A DNA stretch of 64,000 nucleotides from Fluoribacter gormanii (GCF_900156395.1 NZ_FTNL01000008.1:65753-129752); one strand, 5' to 3'; positions 50,571-59,946 are shown, counted from the first letter of the stretch. Notes: generated from the letters alone by a model not told the origin. Translations and numbers: made by a program.

Positions 50571-52814
50571 TTGAAAAGATATCCTCTTTTTCTCATTTTA
50601 TTCTCAAGTTTTCCTAACCATAATGCCATCGCGGATGCCCGTTTTAACACTATCGAACAGGCTTCTAGTCCTTTATGGACATTTATCTCTGATGCAAATT
50701 TTCCTCCTAAAGTCACTGTAAGTCCAACAAGAACTGCTACGGTAAAATATACGGTGACCAATCAGTCAAAAAAAACAAAGAGTTTGGTTATGAGTCCTAT
50801 TATTGGAATCAATCAAGTGACCTCGGGAGCTGGGAACTGCAAGAATCCTTTTTCATTGGGCTATAAGCAAGCTTGTACTTTAACCTTGGAAGTGATTGGT
50901 GCCCAATTAGTGAAGGACATATCAGGTGGTCCTGTGGTTTGCAATCAAGGCAATCGCTTGCAATGTTATCAACCTGGCTCTACCAACAGCTTGAATATCA
51001 CTAAGGCGGAAGTGACGCGGTTTTATGTCAACGGCAGGGGGCTTGCAAATGGCAATGGAAGCAGTTGGGGCAATGCATTTAATAATTTAGAGTCTGCACT
51101 GGAAGCTGCGAATGCAGATCCTGGTTCTGTTGAAATCTGGGTAGCGCAAGGCGTTTATAAACCCACTCGAGTTTATGCGCCACAAGGAGTTGTTGGGGGA
51201 GCATATGGAATTAACACATCTAAACTAAGAACTTTTAATCTACCAAGTGATACAGCTATATACGGAGGATTTTCCGGAAAGGAAACGAGTCGTGGACAAA
51301 GAAATGGTCAGCTGTTCCCCACTATTTTATGTGGTGACATGACTTCAACTTGTCTTACTCCCTATGTAGTTAATAGTAATAATGACAGGGTTTGGCATGT
51401 GCTTATGGCTGGAAGTGATGTTCCTCCAGGAGCGGGGGTTAAAAATATAAAACTTGATAGTCTCATTGTCAGAGGAGGATATGCAGTTGGTCCAGATAGT
51501 GGAGTTTTAGGACCTAGAAATATACTCGAGAGTTTGGATTACGAACATGCAGCAGGGGGAGGGCTATTGGCACGCTATGGTTCAACAATTGAGCTTAGTA
51601 ATATGCTTTTTGAGCAAAATATAAGTGACGGTTCCAATGCAACAGTGACTGAAATTCTCGATGGAGAATTCCTTTCATTAGCTTCAGGTGGAGGTGCTGT
51701 TGCAGCAATAGATACTGATACATCAGTTACTATAAAGCATTCAAAATTTATTAATAACCTCGCTGTATTTCCAGGTGGGAGTGGTGGAGCTTTAGAAAAT
51801 TTGATTGATGCTGCATATACTATTACTGCAAGTCAATTTGAACAAAATATTGCTTTTCGTAATGGTGGAGCAATTCGTGGTAAAGATGGTGGCGATATCA
51901 ACATCGCATCAAGTAATTTCAAAGGCAATGTTTTGAATGGTCCAGTACCCGATTCAAGCGGTGGTGCTCTTGGGGTGATTAATACCAATTTATCAGTATC
52001 CGATTCATCGTTTACACAAAATCAAACTACGCTTACCGGTTTTGGTGGTGGTGCGATTTTTTTCCACATCCCTTTTAATGATGGCACTCCTTATTTTTTA
52101 ACAGTTGTAAACTCAAAATTTATCGATAATGTAGCTGCAGCATTTGGCGGCGGTGGTATTAATGTTTTTGGAATACTTCCTAATCCAGGTTCGCGAGCCA
52201 AGATCATGAATTCTGAATTTAACAACAATTCTGGTGGTGTTGGTGGGGCAATTTACCTAGACTCAATAGCGACAACAGTAACACAATCTATTTTCACGAA
52301 TAACAAAGCAGAATTGGAAGGAGGGGGTATTTTTGTTTCTAACTATGCGAATGCTGTATTTGCCTCACCTATAAAAACCTTGGCACAAATTTCAAATAAT
52401 AGGTTTTTACATAATACAATTGAGGGAGTACCAGCCGGTACTGTGTCACCGCTGTTCTTCTTTAATTCAATCGCCAATTTCTTTAGTGGAGGCAGTTCTT
52501 CAGTAACTACTATGGCACCAGGAGGAGGTGCAATTGCTGTTGAGTTTTCTGGGAATGCCAAGCTTGTTGATAATATCTTTGAAAAAAATACTGCATTGAA
52601 AAAACCATTGGGAGAGGATAATCGAGGTGGTGCGATATTGGTAGGAGGCTCTGCAGGAATTCCGCTTGCTATGAATTTGGCTCATGCATGTGTTGCTTCG
52701 AATAAGTTCTTTGGAAACCAGGCAAATATAGATAATGATATTGCGCTATATAATCCAGGAAACATACCTGGTGGTGTAACAATAGATGCATGTGTTCCCC
52801 CTATAAAAAAATAG
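50571..52814 (+). CDS. Secreted Pmp-like parallel beta-helix protein
   Basis: A 747-residue secreted protein starting at TTG 50571, supported by AAGGAG 6 bases upstream and a signal peptide (MKRYPLFLILFSSF to about residue 22). Residues 150-720 are a parallel beta-helix made of turns with GGA(I/L/V) and FxxN, for example GGGAIFFHI, GGGGINVFG, GGAIRG, SKFINN, FTNN, FEKN. These two motifs together are the hallmark of Chlamydia polymorphic membrane proteins. No C-terminal autotransporter barrel is seen (ends DACVPPIKK), so it is probably secreted rather than surface-anchored. An early module (about 25-120, with paired Cys) resembles that in the glucanase at 46129. Adhesion or glycan binding is plausible. 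Confidence 0.8.
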   Translation: MKRYPLFLILFSSFPNHNAIADARFNTIEQASSPLWTFISDANFPPKVTVSPTRTATVKYTVTNQSKKTKSLVMSPIIGINQVTSGAGNCKNPFSLGYKQACTLTLEVIGAQLVKDISGGPVVCNQGNRLQCYQPGSTNSLNITKAEVTRFYVNGRGLANGNGSSWGNAFNNLESALEAANADPGSVEIWVAQGVYKPTRVYAPQGVVGGAYGINTSKLRTFNLPSDTAIYGGFSGKETSRGQRNGQLFPTILCGDMTSTCLTPYVVNSNNDRVWHVLMAGSDVPPGAGVKNIKLDSLIVRGGYAVGPDSGVLGPRNILESLDYEHAAGGGLLARYGSTIELSNMLFEQNISDGSNATVTEILDGEFLSLASGGGAVAAIDTDTSVTIKHSKFINNLAVFPGGSGGALENLIDAAYTITASQFEQNIAFRNGGAIRGKDGGDINIASSNFKGNVLNGPVPDSSGGALGVINTNLSVSDSSFTQNQTTLTGFGGGAIFFHIPFNDGTPYFLTVVNSKFIDNVAAAFGGGGINVFGILPNPGSRAKIMNSEFNNNSGGVGGAIYLDSIATTVTQSIFTNNKAELEGGGIFVSNYANAVFASPIKTLAQISNNRFLHNTIEGVPAGTVSPLFFFNSIANFFSGGSSSVTTMAPGGGAIAVEFSGNAKLVDNIFEKNTALKKPLGEDNRGGAILVGGSAGIPLAMNLAHACVASNKFFGNQANIDNDIALYNPGNIPGGVTIDACVPPIKK

Positions 52815-52826
52815 CTGTAGACCGAC

Positions 52827-52860
52827 AACTCGGATGAGACAAAGTTCTAATCCGAGTTTT
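52827..52860 (+). terminator. Rho-independent terminator of the beta-helix gene
   Basis: AACTCGGAT pairs with ATCCGAGTT around a 14-base loop and is followed by a T-run. Confidence 0.75.
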
Positions 52861-53045
52861 ATAAATTTGATAGGGAGCAGAACCTCTAGATTTTGTTACG
52901 TGATTTCTGGGACTGGTGATTTGACTTCAATTGGCTATTTACAAAAAGATTTTTGATTTCATTCTATGAATAAATTAGCGAATATTGGTTTGTGAGTAAT
53001 GGGGCGGAAATTCTTTATGAGTTAATTCGAACTAAAAACGACAAC

Positions 53046-53074
53046 TTGACCAATAGCTTTTTTTTGAATAATAT
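53046..53074 (+). promoter_or_regulatory. Sigma-70 promoter
   Basis: TTGACC (53046-53051) and TAATAT (53069-53074) are 17 bases apart; the start codon at 53108 follows about 33 bases downstream. Confidence 0.6.
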
Positions 53075-53107
53075 GCTGCAAAATAAATCAAAGCGGGAAG
53101 GTAAATT

Positions 53108-53665
53108 ATGCAAGGCAAACAAGAATTAAGCATTGATGACTATATAGAGATTGGTAACAATTTATTCTCTGATGACAGTGAGAAGAAAAGGTTAGCATGG
53201 GAGCAAGTGAATGAAGCTAGAAAACAGGCACCAGGATTTTTCACCCCTTACAAAAAATTCGGGGATTTTGGTTCTTCATTAGCAGCTCCAATTGTTACTC
53301 CATTAGTTTTAGGCCTTTTGGCTGGCCTTTCCACAATCGCTGCTGCTGTAGGCGCAATTACTACGGCTGGAAGTTTGCTGGTTGCAAGTGGTGCTGCTCC
53401 CATTGGTCTTTTCAATAAAAATGCAAAAGAAACAGCAAAAAATGCGCTTTCTGTTGCAGGAGTCTCGGCAATTGTTGCTGTTGCTTGTGCAGCAATTACA
53501 GTTGCGTTAGCAGTAATCACTGCTGTTTTAACTCCTTTATTAGTTGCGCAAATCTTTACTCGCACGGGAGCTACTGTTATTTCTGCTGTCTCTGAGGGCT
53601 TCTCTTCCTGCTGCGGTAAGACAGAAGAGGATGAATCATTAAAGCATGCTCGTTTAGTTCCCTAA
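53108..53665 (+). CDS. Small membrane-active protein, effector candidate
   Basis: A 185-residue protein. The first 55 residues are polar and helical; residues 57-155 are two long Ala/Val/Leu-rich hydrophobic blocks (LAAPIVTPLVLGLLAG... and SAIVAVACAAITVALAVITAV) separated by a basic loop (FNKNAKETAKN). The C-terminus is cytosol-like, with CCGKTEEDESLKHARL. It lacks a signal peptide, so hydrophobic segments might insert in a host membrane or the inner membrane. Acidic C-terminal residues resemble an effector signal, which is inference. GAAGG precedes the ATG; promoter and terminator are both present. Confidence 0.6.
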   Translation: MQGKQELSIDDYIEIGNNLFSDDSEKKRLAWEQVNEARKQAPGFFTPYKKFGDFGSSLAAPIVTPLVLGLLAGLSTIAAAVGAITTAGSLLVASGAAPIGLFNKNAKETAKNALSVAGVSAIVAVACAAITVALAVITAVLTPLLVAQIFTRTGATVISAVSEGFSSCCGKTEEDESLKHARLVP

Positions 53666-53676
53666 GCTACTTGTTT

Positions 53677-53700
53677 AAGCTAGGCTATTTAGCCTAGCTT
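53677..53700 (+). terminator. Hairpin terminator
   Basis: AAGCTAGGCT and AGCCTAGCTT form a perfect 10-bp stem around ATTT, then ATTT follows. It lies just after the stop of the small membrane protein. Confidence 0.7.
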
Positions 53701-53753
53701 ATTTGAGCTACAGCATTGAGCTCATAGGATTTAAGCGTGTAGGCTTCTAAAAA

Positions 53754-54158
53754 TTATTCAAAAGATGAAGGTTTTTTCCTCAGTACCTTTATGTCACTTT
53801 GTCTCGCTTTTTCATCCAAAATCTTTTGCTTTGCTCGCCTGGAACGTCTTTTCTTTTGGCGTTTTAATTTCTCAATTTTTTGCTGTTCCTTTGTTTTTTC
53901 ATTACTCACTATTGATTGTACTTTGTCACAAAGTCGCATTCTTGCGAAGTACCGATTGTCTTCACGACTTCTAGATTCCTGACATTTTATTTCCAATCCT
54001 GAAGGCATATGCTTCAAATAAACTGTTGAAGCAGTTTTGTGTAATTTTTGGCCTCCTTTGCCACTACCTATGATAAATTTTTCAATGAGATCCGCTTCAT
54101 TGATATGAAGTTGAACCATTAAATCGCTTAACTTATCCCATTTTTCTTTGTTAATCAT
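53754..54158 (-). CDS. Peptide chain release factor-like protein (GGQ, ArfB/C12orf65 type)
   Basis: A 134-residue protein containing only the peptidyl-tRNA hydrolysis domain of class I release factors: FIIGSGKGGQKLHKTAS, with the catalytic GGQ, then CQESRSREDNRYFARM and a basic tail (KLKRQKKRRSRRAKQK) that should bind rRNA. It lacks codon-recognition domains, so it probably rescues stalled ribosomes. The basic tail resembles MTRFR/C12orf65 and ArfB. No neighbours of related function. Confidence 0.85.
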   Translation of the reverse strand: MINKEKWDKLSDLMVQLHINEADLIEKFIIGSGKGGQKLHKTASTVYLKHMPSGLEIKCQESRSREDNRYFARMRLCDKVQSIVSNEKTKEQQKIEKLKRQKKRRSRRAKQKILDEKARQSDIKVLRKKPSSFE

Positions 54159-54489
54159 AGTGATTATGTATTTTCTTGTGAAAACTCATCCGCAGAGCCA
54201 ACATTTTTGAGGTTTCTAACCGGCGCGTAAAATTGATTATTTGATATTAAAATGAAAAACATTATGGAATCCAGAATAAAAATCATTTCTTATATTTGAC
54301 CTTACTTGTTTATGTAAGAGGAAAAGAGCATATGCAGAAATCTATATTTGGAATCAGGATTGATTTCAAAAATCACTAAATATCATAATTAATACTTTTT
54401 GATCTGATAATGATTCAAAAGCATTGATTATGGCATATTGATCGTATAGATTACAGGTTAAGCGAAATAAAATCTAAAGGATTAATGTT

Positions 54490-54603
54490 ATGTCAAAGTG
54501 TTTCGTTCTCCCCGGAAAAAAAGATAATTTGCCAAATCAAAAGACTAATGTCTATTTTGTTCAGATTTTTAAAAAAGCAATGAGTAATAAAAATAGTTTT
54601 TAG
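54490..54603 (+). CDS. Short open reading frame, 37 residues
   Basis: ATG 54490 is preceded by AAAGG 9 bases upstream and encodes a 37-residue basic peptide (starts MSKCFVLPGKKDNLPNQ, ends SNKNSF). It lies in the otherwise gene-free stretch of about 600 bases before the OTU-like gene. It could be a leader peptide, a truncated gene or noise. Confidence 0.3.
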   Translation: MSKCFVLPGKKDNLPNQKTNVYFVQIFKKAMSNKNSF

Positions 54604-54753
54604 GTTTTAACCAACTCTTGCTAATTCAACGATTCGTACATTTTTTATTAATATGCCCAATCATAAAGAATTTTATGAGGGGAAGTTATCGCTGCCAATA
54701 TGAGTTCACATAAGAAAACGTGAAGGAAAATAAAAATATAAAAAGGAGTCAAT

Positions 54754-56412
54754 ATGTTTCTTGTAGATAATAGTGGTAAAGGCAATTGTATGTATTATGC
54801 TTATAGCATTTCTTTAATGTATTATTTACGAGCTCAAAATGCTCCTGAACGTACTGAAAATGTTTTTAACAAGTTAAAACTTAAAGAAGATGATAAAATT
54901 CAATTGCGAAAATTATTATCCAAGAATCCAAACTATCAATTTACATCTCGTGAAATCAAAACCATTATAGAACCCATTCTCGGAAGAGCAACAAGGGTTT
55001 TGGCGGCGGAACATGCAAAATTAGAGTTTAAATTGTCTCCTCATGATACCCCCTTATTTTCTTCAGCGAAATACGGCTTGGAGTTTTGTTTCAAACACTC
55101 ATTGTTGGCTAATGGTTCAGAATTATCAGCATTAATTGACCATGAATTTACTAACCCGGATTTTACCGAGGCTGAAATATACAAGATTCGTAGTACAGAT
55201 ATTGCAATGACGGAATATTCACTGCTAAGAGTCCCACACGTGTTAGAAGAATTTAATCGCCTGTGGTTAATCAAAGAAAGTGAATTAAAAAAGGAAGAAA
55301 AACAGTTTACTGAACATGAAATTAAAGTTCAGAAAGAGAACCTCTTAGATAACATTCTAAGGGATGAAACAGTGAATTTCTTTTTGACAGAAGATGAAAA
55401 ATATCTAAATCTCTATAAAGATCATCTGCAAAAAGAATATGTATGGGGATCAGAAGAAACACTTCTGGTTTTACATCGTGCCATACAGGGGGAGCGTATG
55501 GAACGGAATTTAAATGGAAAGATGGAGACGTTTTATGATACTGAAATCGTGCTGCATCTTTACAGAGATGGCATCGCTCCTTTTTATCAGTCCAGTAATC
55601 CAGAGATGATTTTGAATAATCAAAATAATTCTCATTGGACTTCTCTAATGCCTGAATCAGTTTTTGCCCCAAAATTAACAGCCAAGGAGCAAATGATATT
55701 TGAACTGCTTGATGAAATGCAAACAATGCATCCCAAGATATCTGTTTTATTTGGAGAAGATAGAGTCGAGCGTGATTGGCTATCCATTTTAATGAAACAG
55801 ATGGATATTATCTATACTAATCCATCTTATGCTATTAAGGAAAAAACACTGGAGTCCGTTTTTCAGCTTATTGGCAAAGTGATGCCTATATTAGGATTAG
55901 AGCCTTCTTGGCGGCCGTTACTGAGTAATTTTCTTTCGGGATTTGTTGATTGCTCTCCAATTTTTTTGGCCGATAAGCCAAAGAGTTTAATATTGGATCA
56001 CCAAACGGCTCAACATCAAGAAAGCAAAGAATTATCTGGCCCTAAACGAGTTCAAGCGAAAGAACTAAGCCAATTTTCTCGACATACTTTGTTTAAATCT
56101 GAGAGACCTCTGCAAAAAACATACCCTCAAGAAATTTCTCGTTATGTTTCTGAGGGCAAACAGTCCGGCCCAAGAGTGGCGAAAGCGCTCAGACAAATGT
56201 ATCAAGAAGGCACTTACTCTCCTGAAGAATGTAGAGAACTAGCTTTACAGTATTTGAGTTATGTAAAATATAAGAGGCGCCATTTTGTTCTGACTGATGT
56301 GAACCACTTTATAAAAGAAATGAATGAAGTTATAAAAGGGAATCATGAACAGGATATAAGGTTTTTAGATGTCAGGGATAGGAACACAGCAAGAGATGCT
56401 TTAACATTATAA
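54754..56412 (+). CDS. OTU-like deubiquitinase, effector candidate
   Basis: A 552-residue protein. The N-terminus DNSGKGNCMYYAYSISLMYY matches the OTU Cys-loop (DGxGNCxxxA), giving Asp5 and Cys12; the His-loop is QNNSHWTSLMP with His294 and Trp295. Between them lies a helical insert of about 275 residues, where canonical OTUs have about 100-150; a long helical lobe is typical of the Legionella Lot-type deubiquitinases. The C-terminal 230 residues are helical and basic, with no further motif. AGGAG precedes the ATG and there is no signal peptide. Activity on host ubiquitin chains is likely but inferred; linkage preference is unknown. Confidence 0.75.
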   Translation: MFLVDNSGKGNCMYYAYSISLMYYLRAQNAPERTENVFNKLKLKEDDKIQLRKLLSKNPNYQFTSREIKTIIEPILGRATRVLAAEHAKLEFKLSPHDTPLFSSAKYGLEFCFKHSLLANGSELSALIDHEFTNPDFTEAEIYKIRSTDIAMTEYSLLRVPHVLEEFNRLWLIKESELKKEEKQFTEHEIKVQKENLLDNILRDETVNFFLTEDEKYLNLYKDHLQKEYVWGSEETLLVLHRAIQGERMERNLNGKMETFYDTEIVLHLYRDGIAPFYQSSNPEMILNNQNNSHWTSLMPESVFAPKLTAKEQMIFELLDEMQTMHPKISVLFGEDRVERDWLSILMKQMDIIYTNPSYAIKEKTLESVFQLIGKVMPILGLEPSWRPLLSNFLSGFVDCSPIFLADKPKSLILDHQTAQHQESKELSGPKRVQAKELSQFSRHTLFKSERPLQKTYPQEISRYVSEGKQSGPRVAKALRQMYQEGTYSPEECRELALQYLSYVKYKRRHFVLTDVNHFIKEMNEVIKGNHEQDIRFLDVRDRNTARDALTL

Positions 56413-56452
56413 ATTATTTAATGCATGTTGGATGACGGTCCGAAATGTCTAA

Positions 56453-56477
56453 AAGGTTGGGTAATTACCCCAACCTT
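56453..56477. terminator. Bidirectional hairpin between convergent genes
   Basis: AAGGTTGGG pairs with CCCAACCTT around a 7-base loop. On the minus strand it is followed by TTTT. It separates the OTU-like gene (+) from the Tubby/LURP-like gene (-). Confidence 0.7.
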
Positions 56478-56485
56478 AGACAATT

Positions 56486-57166
56486 TTAATGAGCAGATTG
56501 ATTTGCAATATAATCATCATCTGAGTCATCTGAATCGTCAGGACCTGCTAGAAACTTATCTTCATAATCAATCACAAAGCCGGCAAAAATACGAATGATA
56601 CGATCATCAATTTTTTCAGGGTAGTGTACTGAGACCTCCCAGGTTTTGTCACCGATGTTGCGATTTAATTCAGCGATTGGATGAGGATTGCTTGTTGATG
56701 ATAAAATGACAAATCGGTCAAAGCTTGGATTAGCATAGGCATAGCCAATTTCTGTTGATTTTCCTGACTCGTCATAGTCATAAATAGTGAACTTTGCTGA
56801 TTCGAGTGTGGCTAAATTTCCATCAATAAAGCCAATTTGCACCCCTCGGGTATCATAAATATCAATTTCTTTAGCCCACGGATAGAGAGAGCCTAAGGAA
56901 ATGATTCGTGTAATTCCTGTTGCTTGCCATCCATCTTTATTGGATAAATCATAGTTTGTTCGGATACGAAATGCACTCTTTTTTACTGAGCCAGGATATG
57001 TATCTTTTTGAGGGGATTTAATCTGATAAATCTCAGAAAATTTATAAATATCTTTCGTAACTACAAAATCATAAGGATGGTCTTCATGAACACCATAACT
57101 ATTAGCAAGAGTTGCATAGGATATTGTAATCAGGAAAAACAAGTACGACACCAATGATTTACGCAT
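56486..57166 (-). CDS. Secreted LURP-one/Tubby-C-like protein
   Basis: A 226-residue protein with a signal peptide (MRKSLVSYLFFLITISYATL..) and a beta-rich mature domain that reads like the LURP-one/Tubby C-terminal barrel (scramblase-like): FVVTKDIYKFSEIYQI, IDIYDTRGVQIGFIDG, KFTIYDYDESGKSTEIGYAY. The C-terminus is a short Asp/Ser stretch (DDSDDSDDDY). ATG 57166 is chosen because AAGGGG lies about 8 bases upstream. Function in the periplasm or outside the cell is unknown; the fold call is moderate. Confidence 0.6.
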   Translation of the reverse strand: MRKSLVSYLFFLITISYATLANSYGVHEDHPYDFVVTKDIYKFSEIYQIKSPQKDTYPGSVKKSAFRIRTNYDLSNKDGWQATGITRIISLGSLYPWAKEIDIYDTRGVQIGFIDGNLATLESAKFTIYDYDESGKSTEIGYAYANPSFDRFVILSSTSNPHPIAELNRNIGDKTWEVSVHYPEKIDDRIIRIFAGFVIDYEDKFLAGPDDSDDSDDDYIANQSAH

Positions 57167-57518
57167 TATATGACCCCTTTGATTTAAATAATTTGGAAAA
57201 TACCAATTTAGTAACAATGAAAAATTAATAAAAATATAAATAATTCAATGTTCTTCATACACCTCATGGGAGGCTGGGGTATAGTAAATCAAATTGATTA
57301 AAGAATAAATTGTTTCTAGTCGTTCGATGATTTATTTTAATGTAGATTGGAAGTCAAAAATCAGGTAGGGCAATAGATTATCAGTTGTTTGAAGTTTAAA
57401 CTATGGTTAGATTGGCTCTTAATCAAGAGAAGCGGCCCAGGTTTCGCTGCCCTGTACCCAGGCTTTTTATCAAAAGATCGGACGTAATTCTTAAAAGTAC
57501 CCAATGATAATAAAGAGC
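57167..57518. other. Intergenic region
   Basis: About 350 bases between two minus-strand genes. I see no open frame with a ribosome site, no clear hairpin and no repeat. Confidence 0.5.
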
Positions 57519-58715
57519 CTACTTCGGACCATCTAGACTGGTAGTTTGCAGATCGTCATAATCGATTATCTCGTGTTTGTCTTCTGGATTTGGGAGTAAA
57601 AAAGTAGGCGCAGCAATGTTATTATTATCAGGTTCAAAAATGCTAAATTGAGCTAGATTTGAAGCACTAGATTTATTTCCATGATGATTTTTTACTGACG
57701 TTACTCTATTTTCTGAAAGAGATATAAGATTGATTTCTTCCTGTACTGTTCGATGTCCTTGATTCACCATAGACATTTGGGAACTTAATTCAGAAACCTT
57801 GGCGTTGAGTACGTTCAGCTCGTCTTTTAATTGCTTCAGTTGCTTGCTTAATTCTTTCCGCACTTTTCGTTTAATTGAATGATCTTGCTGTTGTTTTTCT
57901 ATAATGTCGATCTGATTCTTAAGCATCCATGCTTGTAGCATCAAACTTTTCATAGGAATTGTTACTGCTTTTTTGGAGGCTTCTTTCATATGTTCCAGTT
58001 GTTCAAGTATCGAATGTCTCGTGTATGCTAAATGCTCCAATTTATCAGCATGACGTTCTTTGAAATCATAATTCCATTTTTCGTCTGTGATGTAATCCTC
58101 TAATACAGGAGTTAACTGACTTATAAATCCACTTAGACCAAAAAAATCTGTTGCAGGGAATAGAGCTAAATCTTGAGTCAAACGGGGAGCCATAATAATC
58201 GCGAGATTGTTGTAAGTCATGCGATTGATATCTTGAAATCTACCGACTTGGTGCATTAAATAGCAGTAATGATCGAGGATCTCTCCTGCTCGTTGATGAT
58301 CCACTCTCTTTGAAAGCAAGAGATCACAAATAAAATCATCAAATAATTGAGCTGCATCGACATGATTTTTTCCATCTTGTGAGTCCATTAGCGATTTTAA
58401 TTCTTTAGAGAAGGTGAGTAGTAATTTGTCTTCTGAATCTAATATCCGGGTGTCTTTGAACATGGCGGGTATCATTCCTAAGATGTTATGGAGATGCTCG
58501 CTATCTATTTCATTTTTTTTCATTACATAGTGACTTAGAGTATCCACATTAAATTGTTCGCTGATAAGCAGATCAAGTAATCTCTGGGTCTCTTCTTTTG
58601 CCCCTGAAACTCGAAAAACTCCAGGGACATTTAATAATTTTGGATTTTGCGCTACTAATTGCACAATGCTTCGAAATACATTCACTATTATATGGGTATT
58701 GTAGGGGCCAGGCAT
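57519..58715 (-). CDS. RhoGAP-domain protein with C-terminal coiled coil, effector candidate
   Basis: A 398-residue protein. Residues 10-210 carry a RhoGAP domain: PGVFRVSGAKEETQRLLDLL supplies the catalytic arginine finger (Arg35), a helix replaces the LKxFLRELP block (HNILGMIPAMF, 76-86; this part is divergent), and DINRMTYNNLAIIMAPRL (162-179) matches the NKMTxxNLAxxxxP block. Such proteins speed GTP hydrolysis by Rho/Rac/Cdc42 in eukaryotes. Residues 225-325 are a long coiled coil and the tail is acidic. Bacteria have no Rho GTPases, so a host target is implied. GGAGA is 7 bases upstream of ATG 58715. Arg finger and Asn are intact, so activity is plausible. Confidence 0.72.
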   Translation of the reverse strand: MPGPYNTHIIVNVFRSIVQLVAQNPKLLNVPGVFRVSGAKEETQRLLDLLISEQFNVDTLSHYVMKKNEIDSEHLHNILGMIPAMFKDTRILDSEDKLLLTFSKELKSLMDSQDGKNHVDAAQLFDDFICDLLLSKRVDHQRAGEILDHYCYLMHQVGRFQDINRMTYNNLAIIMAPRLTQDLALFPATDFFGLSGFISQLTPVLEDYITDEKWNYDFKERHADKLEHLAYTRHSILEQLEHMKEASKKAVTIPMKSLMLQAWMLKNQIDIIEKQQQDHSIKRKVRKELSKQLKQLKDELNVLNAKVSELSSQMSMVNQGHRTVQEEINLISLSENRVTSVKNHHGNKSSASNLAQFSIFEPDNNNIAAPTFLLPNPEDKHEIIDYDDLQTTSLDGPK

Positions 58716-59052
58716 GTAAATTCTCCAGATAAGAATAAAATGAACGACAAAGTTTCGTTTTTTAATATGTTTATTAAAAAACAGGCAAGAGGTAATTACT
58801 TCTATTTCATTGAATTCAGACTAGAACATCTACAACAAATCCATCAAAATAATTCATAAACAATCTCCCTTTGATTTATGAAATATAACCGTTTACTAAT
58901 ATGGCACATTTAACTCATCTATTCCAAGTACCGAATAATGATTTCTGTTTTTCGACCAAAAAGGCGTGGGATAAAAATAAACCTCCTAAAATCATCTAAC
59001 AATCTATAATTATGGTAGGGGCAGAACAATTGATAAGCAGGAGACAAACACT

Positions 59053-59946
59053 ATGTTTAAACGAATTGCTTTATTTCTTGCTACGAACTTGGCCATACTC
59101 TTAGTTATTTCTTTGATACTAAGTTTATTCAACATTAGTCCTTACCTGACGCAATATGGTTTAAATTATAAAGCCCTTTTAATTTACGCCGCGATTGTGG
59201 GGTTTACAGGTTCATTTATTTCACTTTTTATTTCCAAATGGATGGCAATCCATGCGTTTAATGTCCAGTTAATTGAGAGACCAACGACTGAAGCGGAATC
59301 TTGGTTAATGAATGAAGTAAGCAATTTAGCCAAGAAAAGAAACATTGGTATGCCTGACGTCGGAATCTACGACAGTCCGGAACCTAATGCGTTTGCAACA
59401 GGATGGAATAAAAACAATGCTCTTGTTGCTGTTTCGACTGGATTACTCAATGCAATGCAAAAAGATGAGGTACAAGCTGTATTAGGGCATGAAATTTCTC
59501 ATGTTGCAAATGGTGACATGGTAACTCTCACTTTAATTCAGGGTGTAGTCAACACATTCGTCATATTTTTTGCTCGTATTGCCGCTTTTCTTGTGATGCA
59601 GTTTTTCAGAAGAGGCAGTGATGAGGAGATACAAGGTGGTTTCGTTTATTATGGGGTGGCTCTAATATTTGAATTACTGTTTGGAATTTTAGCCTCCCTG
59701 ATCGTCATGTGGTTCTCTCGCTATCGCGAATTTCGAGCGGACAGAGGTTCAGCGTTATATGTTGGTAAAGACAAGATGATCAAGGCGTTACAACGTCTGC
59801 AACAACTTATGGATCAAACACCAACAGACGATCGTGCACCGGCGTTTAATACCATGAAAATATCGAGTCACGGAAGTTGGCTTGCTCTTTTCTCAAGCCA
59901 TCCTCCGCTTGAAAAACGAATTGAAGCATTGCAAAAATATAGATAG
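59053..59946 (+). CDS. htpX: Membrane zinc protease HtpX
   Basis: A 297-residue M48-family metalloprotease that degrades misfolded inner-membrane proteins. Two N-terminal membrane segments (about 5-25 and 40-60), the zinc motif HEISH at residues 146-150, two more membrane segments (about 160-215) and the third ligand Glu in REFRADRGSA. Ending SSHPPLEKRIEAL is the family tail. Length matches E. coli HtpX. AGGAGA precedes the ATG. Confidence 0.95.
   Translation: MFKRIALFLATNLAILLVISLILSLFNISPYLTQYGLNYKALLIYAAIVGFTGSFISLFISKWMAIHAFNVQLIERPTTEAESWLMNEVSNLAKKRNIGMPDVGIYDSPEPNAFATGWNKNNALVAVSTGLLNAMQKDEVQAVLGHEISHVANGDMVTLTLIQGVVNTFVIFFARIAAFLVMQFFRRGSDEEIQGGFVYYGVALIFELLFGILASLIVMWFSRYREFRADRGSALYVGKDKMIKALQRLQQLMDQTPTDDRAPAFNTMKISSHGSWLALFSSHPPLEKRIEALQKYR

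Noticed and set aside
53248..53565. Antisense Ala-rich open frame within the small membrane protein gene
   Set aside because: It is a reverse reading of an Ala/Val-rich coding region and has no ribosome site.
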